NCBI GenBank assembly: GCA_027044945.1
Contig: JALUBK010000058.1
Location: 1 to 54,871, forward strand
Reading direction: 5' to 3'
From: Campylobacterales bacterium
GTDB lineage: Bacteria > Campylobacterota > Campylobacteria > Campylobacterales > JALSKU01
DNA length: 54,871 nucleotides
Below the pieces are notes generated by a model. The model was not told where the DNA came from. It worked only from the letters and a program-made list of their open reading frames with translations, and made no database searches. A program made the position numbers and the translations under genes. Of the stretch, positions 17,735 through 26,550 are shown one piece after another; positions within the stretch are counted from its first letter, which is position 1; each line of letters opens with the position of its first letter.

Positions 17735-18790
17735 TTAATTAACAGAATAACTTCCGAGCCATTTTATATCATATTTTCCATTTAAAACTTTTTGGACATT
17801 TTCATCATCAATAAAGCCTTCAAAATCAAGATAAAAGACTGTGCCAAATCCACTACTTTTTAATGGTCTTGATTCAATTTTTGTAATATTTACATTTTCT
17901 TCTTCAAATCGTTTTAAAAATTTGACTAAACTACCAGGTTTATCTTCGGTTCTGGCCAAAATAGATGTTTTATTTTTTTTAGCTCTTTTATTTTTAAAAT
18001 CACTGAGAATTAAAAATCTTGTTTTATTGGCAAGATTATCTTCTATTTTATCAAAAAGAATGGGAACTTTATACATTTTAGCAGCTATTTTTGAACATAT
18101 AGCCGCGGAAGAAGCATCTTTAAAAGCCATTTGAGCAGCCTCTGCGGTTGACTTAGTAGGAATAAACTCCAAATCCAAAAGCATATGTTCTTCTAAAAAA
18201 AGTTTGCACTGATTATATCCTTGAGGATGAGAATAAATTCTTTTTATATTTTTTAAATTATCGTTTAATGACACAAAAGAATGATGAACATCCATGATAC
18301 ATTCTGCAACTATTTTTGAATCATATTTTCCAAGACAATCAAGGGTAACACCTACTATTCCATCAGTATTATTTTCAATCGGAACAACACCATATTTTGC
18401 TTCTTTATTTTTTAATATTTTAAAAACAGATTCTATATTATTAAGAGATAAATAATCCGCATAAGCACCAAATCTACTTTCTGCAATTTGATGAGTAAAA
18501 CTTCCCTTAGGACCAAGATACGCTACTCTTTCAGGTAGTTCAAGATTTCGACTTGCAGCAAAAACTTCTAAAAAAATTGCTTCTATCGCTTCGTCATTTA
18601 TAACACCTTTTTTATTCTTTTTAAGCCTGTCAATAATCTCTTGTTCTCGTTCAGGTCTATAAATAGCTCCTCCACTTTTATGCTTGAGTGCTCCTACGCT
18701 TTTTACAATTTTCATTCTTTTTTCAAGAAGCTTCAATATTTCATCATCAATATTATCTATTTTTTTTCTTAATTTTTCTAAATCCACCAC
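17735..18790 (-). CDS. pheA: Chorismate mutase/prephenate dehydratase (P-protein)
   Basis: The 351-residue bifunctional enzyme of phenylalanine synthesis has three parts. An AroQ chorismate mutase occupies about residues 1-85 ([20 protein letters not shown]). The prephenate dehydratase spans about 90-270, from [19 protein letters not shown] to the catalytic TRF in [10 protein letters not shown]-terminal ACT domain (about 275-345) begins [20 protein letters not shown] with ITKIESRP, the feedback site for phenylalanine. Two consecutive GTG codons could serve as start; the first has AAGG in front. Confidence 0.96.
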   Translation of the reverse strand: MVDLEKLRKKIDNIDDEILKLLEKRMKIVKSVGALKHKSGGAIYRPEREQEIIDRLKKNKKGVINDEAIEAIFLEVFAASRNLELPERVAYLGPKGSFTHQIAESRFGAYADYLSLNNIESVFKILKNKEAKYGVVPIENNTDGIVGVTLDCLGKYDSKIVAECIMDVHHSFVSLNDNLKNIKRIYSHPQGYNQCKLFLEEHMLLDLEFIPTKSTAEAAQMAFKDASSAAICSKIAAKMYKVPILFDKIEDNLANKTRFLILSDFKNKRAKKNKTSILARTEDKPGSLVKFLKRFEEENVNITKIESRPLKSSGFGTVFYLDFEGFIDDENVQKVLNGKYDIKWLGSYSVN

Positions 18791-18799
18791 AATCGCCTT

Positions 18800-20005
18800 T
18801 TATAAAAACTCTTTTTCCAATCGTATCAAATCTTCAAAACTCTCTCTTTTTCGAATCAATCTATCACTTCCATCTTCAAACGAAACTTCAGCTGCTCTTC
18901 CTCTTGAATTATAATTACTACTCATTGAAAATCCATATGCACCAGCACTTTTTACAACAAGCAAATCATTTTGTTTTAATTTCGGAAGTTGAACATCTTT
19001 TGCAAAAAAATCTCCACTTTCACAAATTGGTCCAACAACATCACAAACAGATCTATTTTGATCATCATTTTCAACTATTTCTATCTCATGATAGGCTTTA
19101 TATAAAGATGGTCTTATCAAATCGTTCATTCCTCCATCAACAATAACGAATCTTTTGCCACTATTTTTCTTTTCATAAAGAACAGTAGTCAAAAAATATC
19201 CACTATTTCCAACGATATATCTTCCTGGCTCACACACAACAGTAACATCTAACCCTTTTAAAGTAGCCAAAACAGCTTGAGCATAGTTATAAAGCCTAAT
19301 AGTTTCTTCATCATTATATTTTATCCCTATTCCACCACCAATATCATAAAATTTAATATCAATATCTAAATATTTCAAGCTTTTAAGCATATTAGAAACA
19401 ATTTTACTTGCCTCTTCAATAGGCTTTAAATCAGTCAATTGACTTCCGATATGAAAATGAATTCCTACAGGCTCAAGATAATCAGACTTTTTAGCTCTTA
19501 TATATAACTCTTTTGCCTGATCTATCTCTACACCAAATTTATTTTCGTTTAAACCGGTTGAAATATAAGGATGAGTTTTGGCATCAATATTTGGATTTAC
19601 TCTTATGCTAATTCTTGCTTTTTTATTTAATCTCGCAGCTATAATTTCTATCCTGTTAAATTCGGCTTCACTTTCAAGATTTATCATCAAAATATCTCTT
19701 AAAATAGCTTCCTCTATTTCATCATCTCTTTTGCCGACACCACTAAAAATAATCTTATATTTGGGAATACCCGCTTTCAATGCTCTTTTAACTTCGCCGA
19801 TTGATACACAATCAGCCCCACTTCCAAGACTTGCAAGATATTTCAATACAGATAAATTCGAATTTGCCTTAACTGCATAACAAATCAAAGATTTTCGTGC
19901 TTTAAAAACTTCTTTTATATTTGTAAAATTTTTTTTTATATTATTAAAATCATACACATATAAAGGAGTGCCATATTTTTTCGCCAAATATTTAAAATCA
20001 ATCAT
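18800..20005 (-). CDS. lysA: Diaminopimelate decarboxylase
   Basis: The 401-residue PLP enzyme makes lysine from meso-diaminopimelate. Motifs are CYAVKANSN with the PLP lysine, FSGVGKRDDEI, GIHFHIGSQL, CEPGRYIVGNSG and GPICESGDFFAKD, all intact. ATG at 20005 is preferred to a TTG 15 bases upstream because the GGGG ribosome-binding stretch lies between them. An extended -10 lies upstream, so lysA probably leads the seven-gene run to dxs. Confidence 0.97.
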   Translation of the reverse strand: MIDFKYLAKKYGTPLYVYDFNNIKKNFTNIKEVFKARKSLICYAVKANSNLSVLKYLASLGSGADCVSIGEVKRALKAGIPKYKIIFSGVGKRDDEIEEAILRDILMINLESEAEFNRIEIIAARLNKKARISIRVNPNIDAKTHPYISTGLNENKFGVEIDQAKELYIRAKKSDYLEPVGIHFHIGSQLTDLKPIEEASKIVSNMLKSLKYLDIDIKFYDIGGGIGIKYNDEETIRLYNYAQAVLATLKGLDVTVVCEPGRYIVGNSGYFLTTVLYEKKNSGKRFVIVDGGMNDLIRPSLYKAYHEIEIVENDDQNRSVCDVVGPICESGDFFAKDVQLPKLKQNDLLVVKSAGAYGFSMSSNYNSRGRAAEVSFEDGSDRLIRKRESFEDLIRLEKEFL

Positions 20006-20033
20006 AAAAACCCCAAACAATTTAAGTATTGTT

Positions 20034-20042
20034 ATTATACCA
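20034..20042 (-). promoter_or_regulatory. Extended -10 for the lysA-to-dxs operon
   Basis: Minus-strand TGGTATAAT is a perfect TGnTATAAT, 29 bases before the lysA start and just after the lptF/G gene. Confidence 0.55.
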
Positions 20043-20055
20043 AAATAATATAAAT

Positions 20056-21120
20056 TTATCTATTTTTATAATAAAGAAAAGAAGCAAAAAAAGATAGAAT
20101 TATTATAGGCAAAATAATACCTATTTCAGGGTTTATGATCGCATTTTTAGACATTCTAACAAGCATAAACAAAATAGACCAAGCAATTAATGAAATAAAA
20201 ATAAAAATCGAACTTGCAAAAGTTAAATTAAAAAAACGATTACCAATAGGCATATAATAAAAAAGTATCAAAATTAAAATAGGTGCAAAAAATGGAAATA
20301 CAGTAAGTGAAAAAAGAGTCGCTTTTATATTTTGAATATTTATATTTTGAGATAAAAAAAGTTTTATAGCCAACAAGGCATCAATAGCAGAAAAATTATT
20401 TTTACCTTCATAAATATTTTCTATTATTTTTGGTTTAAATCCTTTAAGCATTTTTAAAGTATTATAATGAAATTTTTGTAATTTTGCATTTTTTTGATTT
20501 ATATTTGGTTTTTTGATCATATCAATATCTTGTAAAATCCAAATATTTTTAACAAATTTAGCTTTTTTAGCATAAATAATATTTGTTAAATCTTTATTTT
20601 TTAATTCAAAAATTTTAATATTGAAAGCTTCTTTTTTAACAGGATCTAATTTATTTATATAAATATAATTATTAAAATATTTTAAAAAAAGATTTTTTGA
20701 ATTGCTAGAAAGAGTTGAATTTGTGATAATATTGTGTGCAAAATCTTTAGAATATGGAAAATTGGTAAAATTCAACGATACATAAATCATTGTTATAAAT
20801 AAAGATATAAAAAATATTGGTTTTATAACTTGATTTTTAGATATGCTAAGAGCATATAAAGCTACCAATTCATTTGTTCTTATGATATTAAATTTGGAAA
20901 TTATCATAGCAATAACCAAAGAAACAGGCAAGGTAAAATTAATAGCATTTAAAAATGTATAAAGTGCATATAAAATTTGTAAATTTGCAGAATCGGGAAT
21001 TTTTTTAAAATTTTGCATCAAATCAATCCCAAGATAAAAAAATTGAAATGCAAAAAAAACAATAAAAAAATTTTTTAAAAATATAACACTAATATATTTT
21101 TGATATATTTTTATATTCAT
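20056..21120 (-). CDS. LptF/LptG-family LPS export permease
   Basis: This 354-residue inner-membrane protein has the YjgP/YjgQ layout: three helices near the N-terminus (up to about residue 120), a periplasmic beta-jellyroll-like domain (about 125-245), and three C-terminal helices. LptF and LptG form the permease that, with the LptB ATPase, lifts lipopolysaccharide towards the outer membrane. Whether this is F or G cannot be settled here. It overlaps pth by four bases (ATGA). From memory, Campylobacter has the same neighbour order, pth then a YjgP/YjgQ gene then lysA. Confidence 0.85.
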   Translation of the reverse strand: MNIKIYQKYISVIFLKNFFIVFFAFQFFYLGIDLMQNFKKIPDSANLQILYALYTFLNAINFTLPVSLVIAMIISKFNIIRTNELVALYALSISKNQVIKPIFFISLFITMIYVSLNFTNFPYSKDFAHNIITNSTLSSNSKNLFLKYFNNYIYINKLDPVKKEAFNIKIFELKNKDLTNIIYAKKAKFVKNIWILQDIDMIKKPNINQKNAKLQKFHYNTLKMLKGFKPKIIENIYEGKNNFSAIDALLAIKLFLSQNINIQNIKATLFSLTVFPFFAPILILILFYYMPIGNRFFNLTFASSIFIFISLIAWSILFMLVRMSKNAIINPEIGIILPIIILSFFASFLYYKNR

Positions 21121-21695
21121 AAACTTTCCTGTTCATTTTTGCATAAGCTTTTTTTACTTGTATATTTTGATGCTGTTTCTTCAATAGTATGATTTTGCAA
21201 AAATATTACAGCTTCTACAGCTCTTTGAATAATTATTGGCAAACATTCAACCTCTTTTTTTGAAAAATTGGAAAGAACATAATTAGATATTTCATCTTTT
21301 AGTAATGGCTTACCAATTCCCAATCTAATTCTATCATAATTTGCACCAAAATGAGCATCAATCGATTTTAAGCCGTTATGACCTCCATTGCCACCCCCAT
21401 TTTTAATCCTAACAGAACCAAAAGGAAGTTCTAAATCATCATGAACAACTGTTATTTTATCGATTTTGAAATATTTACTTACACTTATAACACTAAGTCC
21501 AGAATTATTCATATAAGTAACAGGTTTCAAAAAAAGAATATTATTAAATTTGAAAAGTTCTCCATTGAAAGTAGTTTTTTTTATTGGAGAGGGTTTATAT
21601 TTATTGATTAATGCATCAATAACCATAAACCCTATATTGTGTCTATTTAGTCTATACTTATCAGTAGGATTTCCAAGACCTACAACAAGAATCAT
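21117..21695 (-). CDS. pth: Peptidyl-tRNA hydrolase
   Basis: The 192-residue enzyme releases peptides from prematurely dropped peptidyl-tRNAs. The start MILVVGLGNPTDKYRLNRHN includes the catalytic histidine (H19). VVHDDLELPFGSVRIK carries the conserved aspartate, and GGNGGHNGLKS follows. It begins one base after the rplY stop and overlaps the next gene by four, so L25, Pth and the LPS permease are co-translated. Confidence 0.97.
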   Translation of the reverse strand: MILVVGLGNPTDKYRLNRHNIGFMVIDALINKYKPSPIKKTTFNGELFKFNNILFLKPVTYMNNSGLSVISVSKYFKIDKITVVHDDLELPFGSVRIKNGGGNGGHNGLKSIDAHFGANYDRIRLGIGKPLLKDEISNYVLSNFSKKEVECLPIIIQRAVEAVIFLQNHTIEETASKYTSKKSLCKNEQESL

Positions 21696-21696
21696 A

Positions 21697-22233
21697 TTAT
21701 TTAGCTTTTACAATCCCAACAACTGAAATTCTATCAGCTTCCATCATTTTTATATTTTCAGGAATATTCATATCTCTTACAAGAATTGCATCATTGACAC
21801 CAAGAGGACGAACATCTAAAACAAAACTGTCAGGCACATTTTCTGGAATACATTTAACTTTCAATCTTCTCTTAGAAAGCATCAAAACACCTCTATCTTT
21901 AATACCTTTTGCTACACCTTCAGTTTTGACAGGAATCATGAAATTTGATTCTACTCCAGGAATTGCAATTTTTAAATCAACATGCAAAAGATCATTAGTT
22001 ATAGGATCTTTTTGATATTCTTGAATAGCAACTTTATATTCGTTATCTCCAACTTTCACATCAAGAAAAAAATGTTCTTTTGATCTAACAGCTTTCATAA
22101 ATTCATTTTTCTTAAATGCTGCATTAATATTTTCAATCCCTTTGCCATAAATATTAGCAATTAGATAACCATCTCGCCTTAAAGCTTTTGCAGCTTTTTT
22201 CCCGATACTATCTCTAATTATTCCTTCTAACAT
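21697..22233 (-). CDS. rplY: 50S ribosomal protein L25 (CTC type)
   Basis: The 178-residue protein binds 5S rRNA. The N-terminal L25 domain (about residues 1-88) begins [20 protein letters not shown] with an IANIYGKG loop. A C-terminal TL5/CTC domain (about 95-178) has [20 protein letters not shown]. The long form is usual in this phylum. AAGGAT before the ATG is part of a short inverted repeat at 22238-22259 that might partly hide it. Confidence 0.96.
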   Translation of the reverse strand: MLEGIIRDSIGKKAAKALRRDGYLIANIYGKGIENINAAFKKNEFMKAVRSKEHFFLDVKVGDNEYKVAIQEYQKDPITNDLLHVDLKIAIPGVESNFMIPVKTEGVAKGIKDRGVLMLSKRRLKVKCIPENVPDSFVLDVRPLGVNDAILVRDMNIPENIKMMEADRISVVGIVKAK

Positions 22234-22283
22234 AATTATCCTTTTAAAATTTTAAGGATTTATTTTATCTAAAATTAACTTAT

Positions 22284-23447
22284 CTACTTCTTAATGCCAA
22301 TTTTAATTTCATTAATTCCGCTATTATTGCTTTCATCTAAAACATCCATTTGTAATTTCAAATCATTTCTATTTGTTGCATTTAAATATGCTTCTTTTCC
22401 GGATATAATTTTTCTTTGATATAAATCCAAAAGTGCTTGATCAAAAGTTTGAGTTTTATATGTTTGTCTACCATCTCTTATAGCATCCGGAATCTCCTCT
22501 TCTCTGCCTTCAAGTATAAGAGATTTGACTCTTGCATTTTTTACCAAAACCTCCACAGCTGCCACTCTTTTTCCGTCCAAGCTTTTAACAAGTCTTTGAG
22601 ATATAACACCCTCTAAAACCGATGCTAAAGAAATTTTAATCCTATTTTGTTCATTTCCAGGAAATATATTTACTATTCTATTAATTGTCTCTTTTGTATC
22701 CATTGTGTGCAAAGTTGTCAAAACCAAATGACCTGTTTCTGCAGCATGCATAGCTGTTTCAATCGTTTCCATATCTCTAAGCTCTCCAACAAGTATAATA
22801 TCAGGATCTTCCCTAAGAGCCGCTCTTAGTGCATCAGAAAAATTCAAGGCATCTTGACCGATAGATCTTTGATTGATGATACATTCATCATCTTTAAATA
22901 TATATTCTATAGGATCTTCTATGGTGATAATATGTTTATTTTTTATATGATTGATTCTATTTATAATTGAAGCCAATGTAGTTGTTTTTCCACTTCCAGT
23001 AGGTCCAGTTACTAACACCAATCCCCTATTTAATGAACAAAATTTTTCTATAACAGAAGGTAATTTTAATGATTTAATCGTTGGTATTTTAGTAGGTATA
23101 GTTCTGAAAACAAAAGAAACTCCATCCATTTGAAAAAATATATTTGCTCTAAAATTATAATTTTCATTAAGTTTAAAAGTAAGATCTACATTTTTCTTTT
23201 GAACAAGTTCTTGAAATCTACCTCTTAATAATTCTTTTGCAAGTGTTATTCCATCTTTTTTTGAAAGAATATCAGAAGATATTTTTATTATGTCTCCAAA
23301 AACTCTTCCTTTAACATTAGCACCTGATTTTAAATGAAGATCACTTCCTCCTTTTTCAACCAGCATAGACAAATATAATTTTAATTTTTTAGTCATTTCA
23401 AATGTTAATTTATTGACATCTACTGCTATATTTTGCATATTTTCCAT
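22284..23447 (-). CDS. PilT/PilU-family type IV pilus retraction ATPase
   Basis: The 387-residue protein is a secretion-type hexameric ATPase. An N-terminal PAS-like part (about residues 25-120, GGSDLHLKSGANVKGRVFGD) precedes the RecA core with Walker [11 protein letters not shown] (near 148-157). This is followed by the Asp box (TIEDPIEYIF), Walker B (DIILVGELRD) and the His box (ETGHLVLTTLHT). The C-terminal stretch TFDQALLDLYQRKII and NATNRNDLKL looks more like PilU than PilT, and the PilT-type AIRNLIRE motif is not intact. It powers pilus retraction or twitching. AGGAG supports the ATG. No other pilus genes are present here. Confidence 0.9.
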   Translation of the reverse strand: MENMQNIAVDVNKLTFEMTKKLKLYLSMLVEKGGSDLHLKSGANVKGRVFGDIIKISSDILSKKDGITLAKELLRGRFQELVQKKNVDLTFKLNENYNFRANIFFQMDGVSFVFRTIPTKIPTIKSLKLPSVIEKFCSLNRGLVLVTGPTGSGKTTTLASIINRINHIKNKHIITIEDPIEYIFKDDECIINQRSIGQDALNFSDALRAALREDPDIILVGELRDMETIETAMHAAETGHLVLTTLHTMDTKETINRIVNIFPGNEQNRIKISLASVLEGVISQRLVKSLDGKRVAAVEVLVKNARVKSLILEGREEEIPDAIRDGRQTYKTQTFDQALLDLYQRKIISGKEAYLNATNRNDLKLQMDVLDESNNSGINEIKIGIKK

Positions 23448-23448
23448 A

Positions 23449-24444
23449 TTATTCTCCTAATTGTATAAGGATTTTATTAAAAGCATTTTTAAAAGCTTCC
23501 AAGCCTTCATTTATCAACTCACTATATATTTCTTCCATATCAATTCCTTGCATAGACAATGTTTCAAAATATTCATCAATAATTTGATTGTTTATAGGAT
23601 TTTTTGGTGTAAAATTTTTATTTTTTATAAAATCTTTTATTGTATTAAGCGGTGCAGTATTGATTGAATGAGCAAAAAGTAATTTTTTTATATAATAATC
23701 ACTTTCCAGCCTATCATCTTTTACTCCAGTGCTTGCAAAAAGAGTTCTAATATTTGCAATATTTTCTGCCTCAATAATGTTGTATATTTTTCCTGCATTT
23801 AAAATCCCAGTTAATGATGGTTTTATATTTTTTTCAAGTAATTTTTTATCTAATTTCCTATCAAATCTACTAACAAATACACTTATGACAACTTGTGGGT
23901 TTTTTTTATCCGCTTTTAATTTTTGTTTTCCTTTTTTAATTGCCTGTAAAGATAATTGTGCTTGAAGAGGAGAAAAAACCAAAGTAACATTTACATTGAT
24001 TCCTTCACCAATCAAAGTTTCTATTATTTCATAGCCAGCTTGAGTTGCAGGAACTTTAATCATTACATTTCTTTTACCTATTTTCTCAAAAAGTCTTTTG
24101 CCTTCTTTAATGCTTTCTTGAGCATTATCACAAAGTCTTGGATCAATTTCTATGCTAATAAAACCATCATCTCCTTTTTCATACAAAGGATATAATATTT
24201 CAGCCGCTTTTTTTATATCTTTACAAGCTAATTCTTCATATATTTCTTTTGGTTTTTTACCTTTTAATTTTTCAATATCTTCTTTATATGATTGTGAAGT
24301 TAAAATTGCATTTTTAAATATTGCAGGGTTGCTTGTAGCCCCATTTACTATCTTTTGAGTTATCAAGTCTTTAAATTCATTCTCTAAAAAACTTCTCTCA
24401 ATAAAATCGCACCAAAGTGAAAACTTAATATCATTTAAAAACAT
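23449..24444 (-). CDS. tal: Transaldolase
   Basis: This 331-residue pentose-phosphate-pathway enzyme moves a dihydroxyacetone unit between sugar phosphates. SLWCDFIERSFL, GATSNPAIFKNAI and the Schiff-base lysine K130 in RNVMIKVPAT are visible, with NVTLVFSPLQA and ASTGVKD further on. It overlaps serB by 14 bases, and its GGAG lies inside the serB end, so the two are coupled. As I recall, the same tal-serB pair occurs in Campylobacter. Confidence 0.95.
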   Translation of the reverse strand: MFLNDIKFSLWCDFIERSFLENEFKDLITQKIVNGATSNPAIFKNAILTSQSYKEDIEKLKGKKPKEIYEELACKDIKKAAEILYPLYEKGDDGFISIEIDPRLCDNAQESIKEGKRLFEKIGKRNVMIKVPATQAGYEIIETLIGEGINVNVTLVFSPLQAQLSLQAIKKGKQKLKADKKNPQVVISVFVSRFDRKLDKKLLEKNIKPSLTGILNAGKIYNIIEAENIANIRTLFASTGVKDDRLESDYYIKKLLFAHSINTAPLNTIKDFIKNKNFTPKNPINNQIIDEYFETLSMQGIDMEEIYSELINEGLEAFKNAFNKILIQLGE

Positions 24445-25063
24445 GTAACTCCTTTATAATTTCTTCTAAATTTTTATTGTTTATAACTATATTGGCTTCT
24501 TTTTTTAAAATATCTTTTGCACAAAAAGCTATTTTTATTTTTGAGTATTTAAACATTGATAAATCATTTGCCCCATCTCCAACAACAATAGTATCATCTT
24601 TGGAAATATTCATTAAAGTTTGCAATCTTTTGAGCATATCTCCTTTGCTAAAACCAAACATCATATCTCCTCCGACCAATCCTGTTAATATCTCATTTTT
24701 AGAATGAAGAATATTTGAAAATGAAGTATCAAAACCCAAAATATTTTTAGCATAATCAGTTGCATTTCTAAAGCCACCACTAAAAACTACAACCTTATAT
24801 CCTAATTGTTTTAATTCTTTTATCGTTTCTTTTGCTCCTTTTGTATATGGCAAACAATGGCATATTTCATCAACTTTTTTAACATTTAACCCTTTTAAAA
24901 AAGAAACTCTTTGGACTAAACTTTCAAAAAAATCAATTTTTCCAGCCATTGCCTTAGAAGTTATTGTTGCCACTTTATCTTTTATACCAATTTCACTGGC
25001 TAAAAAATCTATAGTTTCTCCATCCATTAGTGTAGAATCAAAATCAAATACACAAAGTTTCAT
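24431..25063 (-). CDS. serB: Phosphoserine phosphatase
   Basis: The 210-residue HAD-superfamily hydrolase releases serine from phosphoserine. The catalytic DFDST motif (D7, D9) opens the protein as MKLCVFDFDSTLMDGETIDF. Motif II is VVFSGGF and motif IV is VVGDGANDLSMF. Length fits the compact SerB without the extra ACT domain. GGAG precedes the ATG. It is divergent from metF with 74 bases between. Confidence 0.94.
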   Translation of the reverse strand: MKLCVFDFDSTLMDGETIDFLASEIGIKDKVATITSKAMAGKIDFFESLVQRVSFLKGLNVKKVDEICHCLPYTKGAKETIKELKQLGYKVVVFSGGFRNATDYAKNILGFDTSFSNILHSKNEILTGLVGGDMMFGFSKGDMLKRLQTLMNISKDDTIVVGDGANDLSMFKYSKIKIAFCAKDILKKEANIVINNKNLEEIIKELHVFK

Positions 25064-25088
25064 ATTGCTCCAATATTTTCTATATTTT

Positions 25089-25097
25089 TGATATAAT
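25089..25097 (+). promoter_or_regulatory. Extended -10 for metF-like gene
   Basis: TGATATAAT is a perfect TGnTATAAT, about 41 bases before the ATG at 25138. Confidence 0.55.
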
Positions 25098-25137
25098 ACA
25101 AAAATAAATGTAATAAATTCATAAAAGGCGTCAAATT

Positions 25138-26058
25138 ATGATTGAAAATTTTATTCAACAGTTAGAGAATGATAAATTTTTATCTTTAGAGGTTACCCCT
25201 ACTCATTCTCCAGATTTTTCAAAAATCATTAATAAAATTAAAAAATTAAAATTAAATGAAGTGATTAATGGCTTTAGCACAACAGATAATCCATTGGCAA
25301 AATTAAAATATAGTTCAATATTTTCTGCTTTAAAATTACAACAATCTTTTAATAAGGGGTGCATTACAACAATAAGCATGAGAGATAGAAATAAAATTGC
25401 ATTACAATCTGATATGTTAGGAATGAATGATTTTAATATAAGAATTATCTTAGCTCTTACTGGAGATCCCGCAAGAATTAGCGATCAACCAAATGCAAAA
25501 GCTGTTAATGAAGGAAAAAGTTCTCTACTTTTGGATATCATAAAATGTTTCAATTCAGGAATAGATTATGCCGGTAAACCTTTTACCGAAGATTTAAAAC
25601 CTATTTATCCTTTTGCTGTTACAAATGCTTATGCAAAAAATTATAAAAGCATATATAAAAATATATTTACTAAATTATCTCATGGTGCCAAAGCTATCAT
25701 AACACAACCCGTATATGATATAGAAAATGCAAAATTATTAATAAAAATTTTCGAACAGGCAAAAAACGATATTAAATACAATGTTCAAGACAGTGTTTTA
25801 ATTTTAGGTTTTTTTCCTATTACAAAATTAAGAACAGCACAATTTTTATCTTCTCATGTTCCAGGGATTCATGTTCCTCCGTCTTGGATAAAACAACTTA
25901 TACGAGCGAAAGAAATTTCCGAAAGCAAAGAAAATGAAGTTGGAATGAATTTAAGTAAAAAAGCTTTTAGCGATTTATATAAATTTCATCCCAAAATTCA
26001 TTTCATGGCAGCAAACCATTTTGAAATTGTTCAAAAAATTTTAGAAGTTTCTCTTTAA
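25138..26058 (+). CDS. Methylenetetrahydrofolate reductase-family protein
   Basis: The 306-residue protein has the MTHFR TIM-barrel pattern: FLSLEVTPTHSPDFSK with the conserved glutamate, STTDNPLAKLKYSSI, then ILALTGDPAR, KAIITQPVYD and ILGFFPITKLRTAQFL. It should reduce or oxidise folate-bound C1 units, supplying methyl groups for methionine, with the nearby metK in the same cycle. It is diverged from E. coli MetF, so direction and cofactor are uncertain. AAGG precedes the ATG. Its 3' end overlaps the convergent cheW by 18 bases. Confidence 0.8.
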   Translation: MIENFIQQLENDKFLSLEVTPTHSPDFSKIINKIKKLKLNEVINGFSTTDNPLAKLKYSSIFSALKLQQSFNKGCITTISMRDRNKIALQSDMLGMNDFNIRIILALTGDPARISDQPNAKAVNEGKSSLLLDIIKCFNSGIDYAGKPFTEDLKPIYPFAVTNAYAKNYKSIYKNIFTKLSHGAKAIITQPVYDIENAKLLIKIFEQAKNDIKYNVQDSVLILGFFPITKLRTAQFLSSHVPGIHVPPSWIKQLIRAKEISESKENEVGMNLSKKAFSDLYKFHPKIHFMAANHFEIVQKILEVSL

Positions 26059-26547
26059 TAAAGTTTTTGTATTTAAAATAGTAATAATCTTATCTTCCAT
26101 TTTTCCTATTCCACTTATAAGGCTATTGCTGTCATTTTCTTTATTAAAAGTTTCAGGAGTTGTTTCTATATCTGCATTGTCTATTCTTATAGCTTGAGTT
26201 AATTTATCTATAACAAATCCGGCTTCACTATTTTCTGTTTTAATAACAATATATCTGGTATCTTCTGTTTGAGATATATGAGGAAGTCCAAATTTTATTC
26301 TTAAATCTATAAGTGGTAAAATACTTCCTCTTAAATTGAATACTCCCAAAACATATTCAGGAACACTAGGCACTTTAGTATATTCGATAGGTTTTATAAT
26401 CTCTTGTATATTTAAAATAGGGACAGCAAGTTCTTCGTTTCCTACAATAAATCCAACAAGTTGCACTACATCTTCATTTTTTTTATTTACAATTTCTTCT
26501 TTTTGTTTTTGCTGTTTTTGTAATATTGATTTTAATTTTTCACTCAT
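26041..26547 (-). CDS. cheW: Chemotaxis adaptor CheW
   Basis: This 168-residue protein links chemoreceptors to CheA. A CheW-fold domain spans about residues 25-165: VQLVGFIVGNEELAVPILNIQ, then VLGVFNLRGSILPLIDLR. A charged N-terminal extension of about 24 residues precedes it. Its Shine-Dalgarno GGAG overlaps the cheA stop, so it is the last of cheV-cheA-cheW. Confidence 0.95.
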   Translation of the reverse strand: MSEKLKSILQKQQKQKEEIVNKKNEDVVQLVGFIVGNEELAVPILNIQEIIKPIEYTKVPSVPEYVLGVFNLRGSILPLIDLRIKFGLPHISQTEDTRYIVIKTENSEAGFVIDKLTQAIRIDNADIETTPETFNKENDSNSLISGIGKMEDKIITILNTKTLLKRNF

Positions 26548-26550
26548 TTT

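Noticed and set aside
18688-19146. 152-codon open frame on the plus strand opposite lysA/pheA
   Set aside because: It lies antisense to two well-conserved genes, is rich in His/Phe/Leu as expected of a shadow frame, and has no ribosome-binding site.
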